Positions 1-12,600 of a stretch of 64,000 bases of DNA are shown piece after piece. The translations under genes were made by a program, and so were the position numbers. The stretch comes from Pieris napi (Eukaryota > Arthropoda > Insecta > Lepidoptera > Pieridae), in NCBI RefSeq assembly GCF_905475465.1, contig NC_062242.1, forward strand, positions 11,435,501 through 11,499,500, in the 5' to 3' direction. Below the pieces are notes generated by a model. The model saw only the letters and a program-made list of their open reading frames with translations. It was not told where the DNA came from and made no database searches. Position 1 is the stretch's first letter. Every line of letters begins with the position of its first letter.

Positions 1-227
1 GATACCCGGCTGTGCATCAATGGATTTTCTTTCTATGTGCGCATTTAACATTAGCTTGAACGGTGAAGGAAAATATCGTGAGGAAACCGGCTTGCCTTAG
101 ATCCAAAAAGTCGATGACGTGTGTCAGGCAGAGAAGGCTGATCACCTACTTGCCTATTAGATTATCAAATGATCATGACTGATACAGAAATCTAAGGCCC
201 AGACCTAAAAATGTTGTAGCGCCATTG
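1..227 (+). mobile_element. tRNA-derived SINE, 5' part cut by window edge
   Basis: Starts inside the tRNA-like head (remnant of box B, CCCGGCTGTGCA) and runs through the SINE body to the GTAGCGCCA end. The same family recurs at 1738, 7153, 22589, 25905, 30880 and 59150. Confidence 0.85.
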
Positions 228-540
228 ATTGATTTATTTTTTATAACTTTTACACATGTCAAAAGTGGAATTAAAAAAATATAATATAGCAGACTCGGCC
301 AAGCTTTGCTGTGGCTAAAGTTTTTGTTATATTACATAGTAGTAAACTATTCAAGGTAGGAGATCACCAGTCATGGGGACCACCAAGGTTTTTCGGTGAT
401 TATGCCATAAAATTTTAGCTTGTGTGAAATGTTGGTACATTTAACACAGCGCCTTCTATTAGAATTGTGACTGTCAAATAATAAACAAATAATTTGCAAT
501 AAAATAATATTACGGGTATAAATGAAGATGTGAGCTATCC

Positions 541-655
541 TATCTTTTAAGTTAGTTCAAACTGCACACGGTATGCAAATTTGATTGAAATCGGTTAAGT
601 AGTTTAGGAGTCCATACCGGACAAACAACGTGACACGTAATTTATATATATTAAG
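541..655 (+). repeat. 3' end of an interspersed repeat just before the first visible exon
   Basis: The run with AAATCGGTTAAG, AACAACGTGACACG and a TATATA tail resembles the ends of the repeats at 32390, 39811 and 43483. It stops about 10 bases before the acceptor at 667. Confidence 0.5.
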
Positions 656-667
656 ATTTGTTTTTAG

Positions 668-3600
668 GATCCGATTAAGCTTCAGCGTTTGAAACGAAAA
701 TTTGAAAGAAAAGCACGTTGGAGCAACTACTATAGAACGATTGAAGCTACCAATGAAATATTGACCCCACCTGTTGAGGTAATTCATTATTTGTATAAGT
801 TACTAAACTGTTGTTTATGTTATAATATGATTTGACCAAAGAAATAAACATGCTGAATTTATGATATTCTATGGAGAGTATCTTAAATCATTTGTCACTG
901 TTTTATGATTAAACTAGCGACCCGCCCCGGCTTTGCACGGATGCAATGCTGTTACTAAATTCAAAGTGCTATAGTGTATAGGGAGAACCGCGGCCTCCGA
1001 CGCGATACGTCCCGCAATTTTTAAATTGTAATATCTTTGAAAATATTCATTTAAACCATAATTGCTGTAAAGGGCCACATAGGTCTATATTAAATGAACA
1101 ATATATTTAATATTTAATTGGATAAGGATTAATGCTGTATTGGTTAAAATTCGCTTCGAAAATTAGCCATTATTTATCGTAAAAAGTAAATGACAAAAAA
1201 TGTTATCGTGGGATATCCATAAGAGGTAGACATATACTATCGCGGAGTTTTCTGTAGACCTTTTCAATGTGTACAATACTTAGTACATTATTTTGATTAA
1301 TATCGTAGGGTTCGCAATGTAAGCGGAAAAAAAATAATTATTTACGACATCACATAAGAAACCTCAAAAATAACAGTATTTCTCCATCCATATTTAATGG
1401 ATGTTATTATACATATAAACCTTCCTCTTCAATCACTCTATCTATTAAAAAAACGCATAGAAATCCGTTGCGTAGTTTTAAAGATTTAAGCATACATAGG
1501 GACAGAAAGCGACTTTGTTTTACACTATGTAGTGATAAATCAGTTTTTGTTCCTGAAGTGACGGGTCGCCTAGAATAGATAGCTTTATACTCATGATAAA
1601 TAAATAATCTATTCTCTTAAATAATCTAACTCCGAGCTGGGTCTGTAAATACAGTTCTCACTTTGAAAAAAAATTACCTTTAGTTTTGTAATATATAAAT
1701 CAAGGTATTTTTTTCTCTTTGTGCTTTGTTTTGTTTGAGCAGTGTTGGCCTAGTGGCTTCAGCGTGCGACTCTCATAAGTGAGGTCGTAGGTTCGATCCC
1801 CGGCTGTGCACTAATGGTAATTTTTCCTATGTGCGCATTTAACATTTGCTCGAACGGTGAAGGAAAACTTCGTGACGAAACCGACATGTCTTAGACCCAA
1901 AAAGTCGACGGTGTGTGTCAGGCACTGGAGGCTGATCACCTACTTGCCTATTAGATTTAAAAATGATCATGAAACAGATTCAGATATCTGAGGCCAAGAC
2001 CTAAAGAGGTTGTAGCGCTACTGATTAATTTTTTGTTTTTTTTGTTTGCCGAACAAATTCAACCTTACATATTATTTTTTTATGTATGAGTGTGCCAAGC
2101 ATTCGTGAGCTTTTGTAAATAATATGTAATATTGTTTTTTTTATTAAGATCCTAATTATTGCCGATAAATAGGATCAGATTAGATTGCTTAAAAATAAAC
2201 AGTTAAAGTTAAAAGTTTCTTGTTTTGTATTCCAGCCTGTTCCCATGCTGCAAAAGAAGGAAGTGGAGGAGCCTGAAAAACCCGTTGAACCCGAACTTAA
2301 CGATAATAAAGTTACTCTATCTTGGTGTAAGTTGAAATTTTTAAATATTATTTTATAATTAGTTTTAAATTATCAAGTCAAAAATCGTTAATCGAGGTCC
2401 CAAAATAAATGTATTTCGACATATAAATTTTTAAAATTGGATATGTAACTTTTAACGCACTTTTCGAGCCTATTGCCACTGTTGATGTATATTGAAATAT
2501 GTAATTTCAGAATGACAAAACATAAATATTCACCATGCCTCCTGCTGATAGAGGACAAATCTTTGTTTTTAATTTATTTTATTATTATTTATCACTTAAG
2601 ATGTCATGTGGAACATGGTGTAATGGTTGCAGCTCCTTACAAACGTTGTGTAAAAAAAAAACATGGCGATTAAAAAGAGTGGCGGTGAGTTTATAGCCAG
2701 TTCTTCTCTTCCGTTCTACGCCCTTGATTTGAGAACTGGCAGTAAATGTTAAATTAGAAGCATTTAATGTATTTTTTTTGACGTTCATAAGTGTACATTG
2801 TGTTAGCTACATGAAAAAATGTATTTTGTTTTGTTTTCAATTTCTAACATAAACAAAAAGAACGAAATCAAAACCTTCCTAAAATTACTTTACTCCCGTC
2901 AAATCTAGGAACGTCCGCACAACACGACGACTCGAAGCAATGTGTCGCGCGTCCTACCCTCCTTTTATAATGTTTGTTGTTGCACAGATGACAGCGACCT
3001 TAACCAATACATGGATCTGCCTGAGCTGAACTCGGTGGTGGCGTTGAGCGAAGGCGCGTTCGCCTACGCATGGGCAGGCGTCCGCGCCACGCACGGAGTA
3101 CAGGATCAACGTGTTTGCTTCGAGGTAAATATGGCATAGGAAAGCTTAGATTTCATTTCCGAAGTTATTCTGGCTTAATTAGTTGATTTAAAAAAATAAC
3201 TGTTGCAGAAATGTTTTTTCCCCTTATGTATTTAATGGTTTGTTAAATTTGACGAATATTTTAATGATCCTAATCCTTGAGATTTATTTGCTCCAGTTCA
3301 AACAATTTGTATGAATCAAAACTTAGCGATTAAAAAGAGTGGCGGAGAGTTTCTTGGCAGTTCATCTTGCACGCTCTACACCCTTGACTTGCAAACTGGT
3401 AGTAAATGTAAATTTACAATTAATTTGACATCTTTTCTGTTGACGTTCATAAGTGTACCTATATGAATAAAGTTATTTTGAGTTTGAGTCTGTCTATGTC
3501 TATATGTAGGTTATTGACAATTATAGTGTTAATAAAATGATTGAAAAAAAATTGTATTACAATTTTGATTTGCTTTAATAAAAATTCATTTCTCACACGA

Positions 3601-6600
3601 AATCTTTGGAGTATGATTGCTGTGTTTTGATGTTCTCAGTATTTGAAACTTTTGTTTAGTTAATATAACTTTCCTAGGTACGCGTTGGTTCAGTGGTGAC
3701 TACCAACGAGGTGGCAGACAAGGAGACAATGCCTATCAACGGGTTGAGAATCGGTTGGTCAACTGACGACTCTAATTTACATCTCGGTTAGTATATAAAC
3801 TGTAATAAAAATATTCATCTGTAGTAATAATTAGGTATACAAATTTTTAATTCTATGAACTCAATATTTCGTTAAGCAAAACTATATATTGTACTTTATA
3901 TTGGGTATAGAACGCGTCTTAATGTTCTAGGTGATGGCGAATTCAGTTATGGCTACGAAAGTACCGGTCGCTTCTTTAACGCTGGCGAATTTAAAGAGTA
4001 CGGGAAAACGTTCACCGAAAAGGACGTCATCGGGGCCTATGTCGTGAGTTATTCTTTGTAATGATTATTTTTGCAAAAGACAACATTTGTATCGTATCTG
4101 ATTAGAAGAAGATGATCTCGATATGACTTAGTTTCAGATAAATGTTTGGACAAACATACATACAAAATATTGTACTTGGAAACCTTAATTCAAATATGCA
4201 TTAAAAATACATTACATAGCTGTTATTTTGATCTTGTATTACAGCTTTTGATATTTCAGTTATACGCTTGTAGGTTATATTTCGTTTAGTTTGTTGGTTA
4301 GATTATGTTAATTTACTGTATAGAATTATGCGTTTAAAAAAAAATCGAAATGAATGTGCCACCTAAAAATCCCCCACCTTGTTTTATCCTAAATTTGGGG
4401 GGAAAACAACCAAGTTGGCATCACTGACTCAATGATCGATCCTACGCACTACTGACATGTTTACTCATTGACAATTGACATGTAAGATGTGTGTGGTGTT
4501 GCCATTCTAAAAAAGTAAATGACATCATGTTCCATATTAAATTATTTCCGAAACATACAATTTTGCATAATGTTAATGTACAAGTTATGTTAATAACGGT
4601 TATTTTTATATGGACGAAAGTAAGAAAAATTTAATAATATGAAAAACTAATTTTAATATATATTCAGCCTGTATTTTATTTTTAAGTGTTACCTATAATA
4701 AGTAGCACTCTTTAAAGTGCAGGTAAATAAATAATTTGTATTTACTCTCACTTATTTTGTAATTATTGAGATCGCAAGCAAATTGACATAATTTTTGACT
4801 GAAAGATCGCTTTTATACGTATAGTTTTTGTCTTATGACTGAAATTTACTTTTCTCGACTAAAGTCGAAGTTTGTGAGTTTAATATACTAATGAAATAAA
4901 TTTCATTTCATTAGTATATTAAACTCACAAAGCCGTAATCACGCTTTCATTGAAAGTTCTAAAGATATTTATAATTAAATATTTTAAGAAACAAGTAATT
5001 TAAGGACTTGAGTTTATTTTATTTCATGTATTTCACAGGTATTTATGATCTTTGAATTCAAATCCTGTTTTTCCCAAAGTCTATGGAACTCCAGTACACT
5101 GTTAATTAAAATCCGACAAAAATAAAAAGTCAAGTAAAGGATATGATGGTAAAGTAAATTTTAGGCCATTATTTTTGTTAGGCTTATAGTCAAAGTTTTT
5201 GGTAAGTCGTCGATTTCGTGGACTTGAGATTAAGCTAAACTAGCACTCAGAGACAGTGACTTAACACGAAAGTTAAGTTTGAGCAAAGTCTAAGCGCGCT
5301 CTATAGATCTTGCCCTAAGACACAGTGATCACATTTGGGGCTAAGTTTCCGAATCTAATCTTTGGTTACTAAATTGAAATTAAACGCCCGATTAGGTAAT
5401 GTTGGATTTGAGGAAGTAGCAGATATCTATGGTAAATAATTGATAAATTAAATTGTATTTAATTTTTTATTGCATTACGTAACCATAAACGTCTTAGTGC
5501 GGTTGATACGGTCTATATAATGTTAAAGCAGGACTGGTTTATTTTAAAAAAAAGTAAGTTTGTGTGTTTCTTTGTATTTTAGGATCTTCAATCAAACCCG
5601 TGTAAGATATTCTACACTTTGAACGGCGTAGAGCTCGGCAATGCGTTTGAGTTCGATAAAGAGAAGTTGGGCGGTAGAGCGCTTTTCCCGCACGTACTCA
5701 CTAAGAACATGTGCTATAAAGTCAACATGGGATATGAAAGGTGCGTAATGATTTTTGTGATTTCCAAAAATTAATAACTAAGCCCAGTTTTATGACTTAT
5801 TTTTTCATTTTTTATTTAATATTTTATGCTTGCAAAGGAAAGTTATATTATAAAAACTTGTGGTGTACAAGTATTTTATGTATTATTAAAACTTCTTAAA
5901 CAAAGAGACATCTAAATTAAATTTTTTTTTTTCAGATATAACCTTCTAACTCGTACTAAAATAGTGCGCAAACGCATCGAGATACCGATCGCTGAGGTGT
6001 TAGAAGAAAGGAGAAAAAAGGAGGAAGAAATCAAAAAGAAGAAGGAAGAACAAATTAAAAAGAGACAGGAAAGGCAAAGGAAAAGGCGAGAGGTATGTTT
6101 TATCTTGAATTTTATTCATTGAACGATTTTTAATTAATGTATTTGTATACAAATATAATATAATCAATTAAATCAGGATAGAGAGAAAACGGAACGCGAA
6201 AAAAAAGAGAAAGAGGCGTCAGAAAAGAAAAATGAAGAAGCGAAACCTGATGTAGCTATGGAAACAGATGCGGATGGAAAAGAGATGGAGGAAGACAAGA
6301 AAGAAGAGACCAAGGATGAATCTATGGTAAGTTTAAATTGTATTTTATTTTTTTCCTGGATTAAAATGCATTTTATCATCAATATTGTCGTATTGTATAT
6401 GTATTGAGGTTGATTTTAACTTTGTATTTTACGATGCGGGCGGGGATTGAAATACTTTTACAGTACTTTACACCACATAATGGTAACTTTTAGATACAAA
6501 GAGTCACTGGGTGGTCACGAAACGTTTTACTATTGGGTACAGAATAACGTTACCGCGTGTTACATGGGGGGGGAAGGGGTTATAACCTGCGTGACGTAAT

Positions 6601-9600
6601 GATTGAACGCTTCCTAAGATATAGGAATATAATGTGAGGAATTATCACTATATTTGTGTGACGTATAATGATTAGATATATTTGATATCCAGTTCGTGAC
6701 CGTCAATTAGTTGAGACATATGACTCCCAAGTATTGAGGAGGTGCTTACAAATATTTTGTAAAAAAAAACTTGAAGATTTAAAGGAGTTTATTGTCAGTT
6801 CTTCTCGTCCGTTTTACCTTGATTTGAGAACTGACTATCATGAGTGTACATAAGTATTAAATTATATTGTATTTTGATATGATTTTGTTATGTCCAAACT
6901 ATAATCTGTTTTACTCGGTACCCTGTCTCTGTGTAAATTAGTTGTGTATTTTTTGTGCTCAACGCAACGAGACAGGCAAATTAATATTTTGTATTTACTC
7001 TCGTGCGTTATATAACGTTTGAGATCGCAAGCAGAATAACATTTGCATACACTCACCATTAATTAATGGTTTCGCACCACAATGTTGTTATTGTGTACCA
7101 CCAGGTTTTATCTCGTGAACCTTATGAGGTTGAAAAAGCGAAACAAAAACCAGTGGCGCTACAACCATTTTAGGTCTGGGCCTCAGATTTCTGTATCTGT
7201 ATCATGATCATTTGTCAATCTAATAGATCGAGTTTTTTCGATGACAAGCCGGTTTCCTCACGATACTTTCCTTTGCCGTTCGAGCGAATGTTAAATGTGT
7301 ACATAGAAAGTACATCGACCTCAGGGATGAGAGGCGCACGTTGAAGCCACTAGGCCAACACTGCTCTTTTTTTAATTAAAAAGGGAAGATGGGATAAAAT
7401 ATTATTGTCTCTGGGTGTCTAAATCTAAAATGTCGACCGAATTCGTACGTTGAGAACCGGCTGATTTTAAGATTTTTGATAACCCGGCAAGTTACAAATT
7501 TTAAGAAAAATTACAAGTATTTAAATAGATATATTTATTTATTTTATTTTTGACTGAGCTAAAATATTAGTCGAAACGTTGTTTTTCGTAAGATAAAATC
7601 TATATTATAAAATTTACTAAAATTCTTTTATTCTTAACAGGAGAATGGTGAGAGACCAGAAGAAGTCCCAGTAGAAGTGAAAACAGAGCCCAAAGATGAC
7701 GCTAAAGACTGGGAGAGTAAAGAAGAATCAGGTAAGTTTTTGTCCCTTAATAACGCTTAGTAAATTTAGTAATGATCTAATAAAAACATCATTTTTATTT
7801 CAGGTGAGGCCGAAGAGATTTCAGAAGAGCAAGCGTTGGCTGGTGCCACTTTGGACAAGAGAGTCAAGTTTGTCTTTAGGTAGGCAAAATAACTATTTTC
7901 GTTTATTCTTCGCAATTTTACTTATTTTTTTCTTGTTATGATGGTTTTTCATCTAATTCAATCAATTGTTTTTATTTTTTAAGTTACGTATTTTTATGAT
8001 TTTCCTTTTTATGCGGATTTAGTCTAAGTAATATTAAGTAAGTAAGTATTGTAAGGAACAATTTAAGAGATAAGAATAAGGGATATGGCCGCAAACGGGC
8101 AGTAGGCTCACCTGATGTTAAGTGATACTGCCGCCCATGGACACTCACACTGCCAGAAAGAAGCAGCAGAAGTGCGTTGCCAGCCTTTCAAGAATTGGTA
8201 CTGTCTTTCTTTAGGGTCCTTCAGGACCCTAAGTCGAATTGGTTAGGAAATACGTCGGTGGGCAGCTGGTTCCAGATAGTGGTGGTGCGCGGCAAAAACT
8301 GCCTTAGAAAACGCTCAGTTGTGGAACGACGGACGTCAAGGTGATACGGGTGGTATTTTGTATTTTGCCTTGACGTCCGATAGTGAAACTCAGCTGCAGG
8401 TATTAGAACAACTCTGAACACTCTCCATGGTAAATGCGGTAGAAGATGCAGAGAGATCCCACGTCTCTACGCAACGCTGCACGGAAAGTGACTGGTCGTC
8501 ACTGACCGCGAAACTGAACGTTATTCGATATGTCAACATCAGCTATGACATATGTCAACATCAATTATGACATATGTCAACATCAACTATGACATAATAT
8601 GTCAACATCAATTGTGACATAATATGTCAACATCAACTATGACATATGTCAACATCAATTATGACATATGTCAACATCAATTATGACATATGTCAACATC
8701 AATTATGACATATGTCAACATCAACTACGACATATGTCAACATCAAATGTGACATATGTCAACATCAACTATGACATATGTCAACAGCTAATCTTTAAGG
8801 AGAATGTCTTCAAAGAGGAAAGTAGCGACAAAGGGAGTAGGGAGTTGTACTCCTTACTGTGCTGTGTATATTTTTTTGTGTGCAACAGTGTAATGAAAAA
8901 TGTATTGACAGACACACAGTGGAAGAGGAATTAGACGGCGCAGAAGCCTGCCTCGTCCCTGGCTACGTGCTCCTCGCCCAGGCAGAACTCGTGGAGGGAC
9001 CCAGACGACCCGACTCCATCGCGGAATGCGAGGTAACTATCACACGGAAACAGATTCCACACTTTACATGACTACACCGTTTTTGACTCTGGAATCAGGA
9101 ATTTGATTCTTACAACGAAGTGTTGTTGATTCTTCTCTTAGAAAAAAACAAGTGAAAGATACATTTTGAAACGTATGAAAAAACCTTTGTTGATATTCAA
9201 TTATGTTGAATGTCGTATTAATGTTGGATGTGAAATGTGCACATGTTAGTAGCAATCATTTTAGTAAATTGTAAATGTCCAATCATTTTCAATTTTCAAG
9301 GCTACATTATTAAAACATACAAGAAATTATTAGTTCTAGTTCTCTGTTCTCAAACACATCTCCGCTAACTATAGATCTTAAGTTAGTTAAATTCTTCATT
9401 TAACATCTCATACATTGTATCCTGCTATACACACAATATGGCCTGTGAAGGAAGATATATAAAGACACAGAAATGTGTCCAAATAAAATTGCAAAAAATT
9501 TCATGAGAAAACTCAGCTTCCGCATTTCTTAGCATTTTGTAGTTGTATTGAGTAAGTGAAACTGCCAACACTCTTAGAGTGTCATTTTATACAGGTGATA

Positions 9601-12600
9601 AAAAGGATTGTATACAGGATGTATTAAAACCGCAAGATATAATCGACATTCTACAGGATTTTTCACCTAACGGTGAGGGAAGTACGAGGGATCAGAAAGA
9701 ATCGGATTTTTTCATATAAATATATGTTTAAACAATAATATGTATATAAACCTCCTACTAGGCCGGCTAGCTGCCCTCTGTACTCGTTGACGGGCGGACG
9801 ACGTTACTTCGCGCCGTAAAAGGTACGATTTTGAAAAGAAATACAAATCTATGGATTTTTTCCCAAATGCCATTGAAGCGCCTATGTGTTTGCAGGATTG
9901 GGTTATTGCGATATATAATTGTGTTTTTCAATGAGTACACGAGTCAATAGGGGGTTTCGACTGAAATCAGGCTGAATCAAACTAATTTTGGAGATTTATA
10001 AGTTGAAGTACATCTTTGACAAGCGACGATATCTGCGATCTGAAATGTATTGCCGAAGTCGCGGGAACTAGCTAGTTGTTTGCAGACATTTGCTTACAAA
10101 ATTTATTAGAAAACAATAATGCTTGTCAAACTTTTTTTTTCGCATTTAAAGACGCGGGCAATTGCCAGTTATTTACCAGATGTAATACATTTAAATGATA
10201 TCGCTATGTCTATGATGTTACTTTTCATTGATGTATCTACAACGCAATACTTAATTTTTATTCGTAATAAGTTTACTTATACACAAGATTGTATTTAGGT
10301 CTGGGAGCTACATGTGTCGAGATGTCCTAATTTGGTTGCTTTCGGTGGAAATGTTTTTATTGTCACGATAGAGAAAGACTAGAAAAAACTTAAGGATTAG
10401 TTAAAGATACTGAAAATATTGACTAGGTCAGTTTGGGATATACACTAGTACAAGAAGTGTCAAAATGGTTAAAAAATCTCTTATATTTGAACATAATTTT
10501 CAGAAATTTTGAGTTCGAGACTCAAATGAAGATGCATGAATCTAGAAGAAGATTTTACTATTAACTGGAAGAGAAGTTTCTTGATGTAATAAATACAAAG
10601 ACGAGCCTGAGCCTACCCACTTTATACACAACTAAACAAATTTTTATTACAAAATATATTAATATTCATTATTAACGAGAACAATATAACAGGTTATCCT
10701 AATGGTGGGCATGCCCGGCTCCGGCAAGACCTACTGGGCCAGGAAACACTGCGAAGAGAACCCTGACAAGAGATACAACATCCTCTCCACCGGAACTCTC
10801 TTCGATAAGATGAAGGTATGTCCGTTTACAGCTAAAACACTACACATTTTATCAAAGAAAAACCTTTGCTTTTAATCGGTTATTTTTGGGTTGAATGTTT
10901 TTTTTTTAATTTACTTCTTATTTTGTATGACGAATGTATGGTATCGAATGTGCAGTTCCGGTATTCAAATATTTTAGAGTATAAGTTTATAGAGTCTACC
11001 ACACGCAACACAAACTAATATACCTCTCTTTCAGCATCAGGTTAGATGAACAAAGTTGAGCCACGAAATCTATACTAATGTACGTCTATGTTTTCAACAG
11101 GGTGCAATATCTGCATATAAAAACAAAATTGTTATTTAAAACTTATAAATGATACCAGAACCAGTTTGAAGAGGTAGGACTCGTGTCGAGCCAACACGGA
11201 ACACCTGGTATCGTTATATTTTATCAATGCCTTAGCGCGTAAGAGCTAGCACTTAAGTAGGCTCCCGAGTTGCGTATCAGGGATTGTAAGGATGTGTCGT
11301 ACTCAGGTGGACTGTAAGCCCTTCCGCACGAGCTACGAAGGTCGCTGGGACGCCATGGTGTCCAAGTGCGCCAAGTGCGTCCTTAAGTTGTTGGAGATGG
11401 CGAAGGGCCGTCGCCGAAACTTTATCTTGGATCAGGTGAGGACCGCTCCCGTACTTGACGCGCTTTCTTTTTGGGCAACACTATCAGGACAATTGAGATC
11501 GTTCTCCGGTTTATTTTATTATTTATATTTTAAGATGGCTGGCGATTTACATCGAAATTTATGTGATTTATATAACGTGTTACTAATGTTTTCTATTTAG
11601 CGCCGTCTCTTCGTGTAAAGGTATGTTTAGTAGATAAGTAAACGGGCGGAAAGCGGATCTCTATTGAGCTTGTTATAGGCTGCCCGGTGAACATGTGTAT
11701 AATGGTGAAATGTTTGTTCCACATTACGGCGGTATATTTGTTAGACGAACGTATACCCGTCGGCCCAACGTCGCAAGTTGAGGGAATTCGAGGGTTATAG
11801 AAGAGTCGCGGTGGTCATCGTCCCCGAAGCCTCTGTCCTCGCGGAGAGACAGGCCTCCAGAGAAACCACGGACGGCAAGGAGGTGCCCGATCCTGCCGTC
11901 ATCGACATGAAAGGTTCGGACGAACGAACGATTATTATGACCGAGCGCTTCCAGACTTTGCCGTTCGGCACGAAATTGTTGCACTTTTTCATTTAAATTC
12001 CCCTAATTAACGCTGTCAATTCACGAAATTTTCGCGCTGAACGGTCTCCTGCAACCCAAACGCGTCGGAAGTTATATTTTTGTCGTCTTTCCAGCGAACT
12101 TCACGTTGCCCGAGAAGGGCACGTTCGTAGACGACGTCATATATGCGGAGCTGGACGAAGAGGGGGCCAAGAAGGTGATAGAAGAGTACCTCAAGGAGGC
12201 GAAGGCGGCCGGCGTCGTCAAGGAGAGAGAAAAGAGAGAGAGGTCTGCCGCCCGAGAGACGCAGTCGGCGAGACCGCGTTCAAACGACAGAAGAAGAGAC
12301 AGGGGGGACGACAAGAGACGGGACGGTGGACGAGAAAGAAGTAACTATAATGAATATTTTTTTGCAATTGTGTACTGCTTTGTGTCTTTTAGCAATTCTT
12401 ATTTAATGTCAAAACCACAAAATAAAGCCTTTTGTAAAGATTATGTAAGAGATTTAGCAGAAAACTTACTTACTAAAATTTATAATTGTAGCAGACCGTT
12501 GGAGTAGTGGTGGCAGCCGTTGGGGACCAGGCGCAGGAATGGGAGGAGGACCCCCGGGAGGCATGGGCGGCAGAGGCGGTGGACGCTGGGGTCCTCCCGG

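Larger units (their letters stand above)
2236..6092 (+). other. SPRY-domain exons of the hnRNP U-like gene
   Basis: Exons 2 to 7 encode the SPRY fold. It opens with LSWYDSDLN, whose Tyr codon is split across the 2326/2988 junction. It continues through EGAFAYAWAGVRATHG, VCFEVRVGS and LRIGWSTDD, then GEFSYGYESTGRFF and FTEKDVIGAY, and ends near YTLNGVELGNAFEF. This is the order known for hnRNP U SPRY domains, which mediate protein contacts. Exon 7 (5936-6092) then starts the basic and acidic run rich in Lys, Glu and Arg that continues in exon 8. Confidence 0.9.

Noticed and set aside
1740..1815. tRNA gene candidate at the first full SINE
   Set aside because: It is the head of a repeated SINE found seven times in the window.
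8527..8786. CRISPR-like array
   Set aside because: Units are adjacent without unique spacers, in a eukaryotic intron; it is a minisatellite.
8859..8911. Earlier acceptor for hnRNP U exon 11 at CAACAG (8888)
   Set aside because: Using it puts the exon out of frame with exon 10; the AG at 8910-8911 joins correctly and gives RHTVEEELDGAE.
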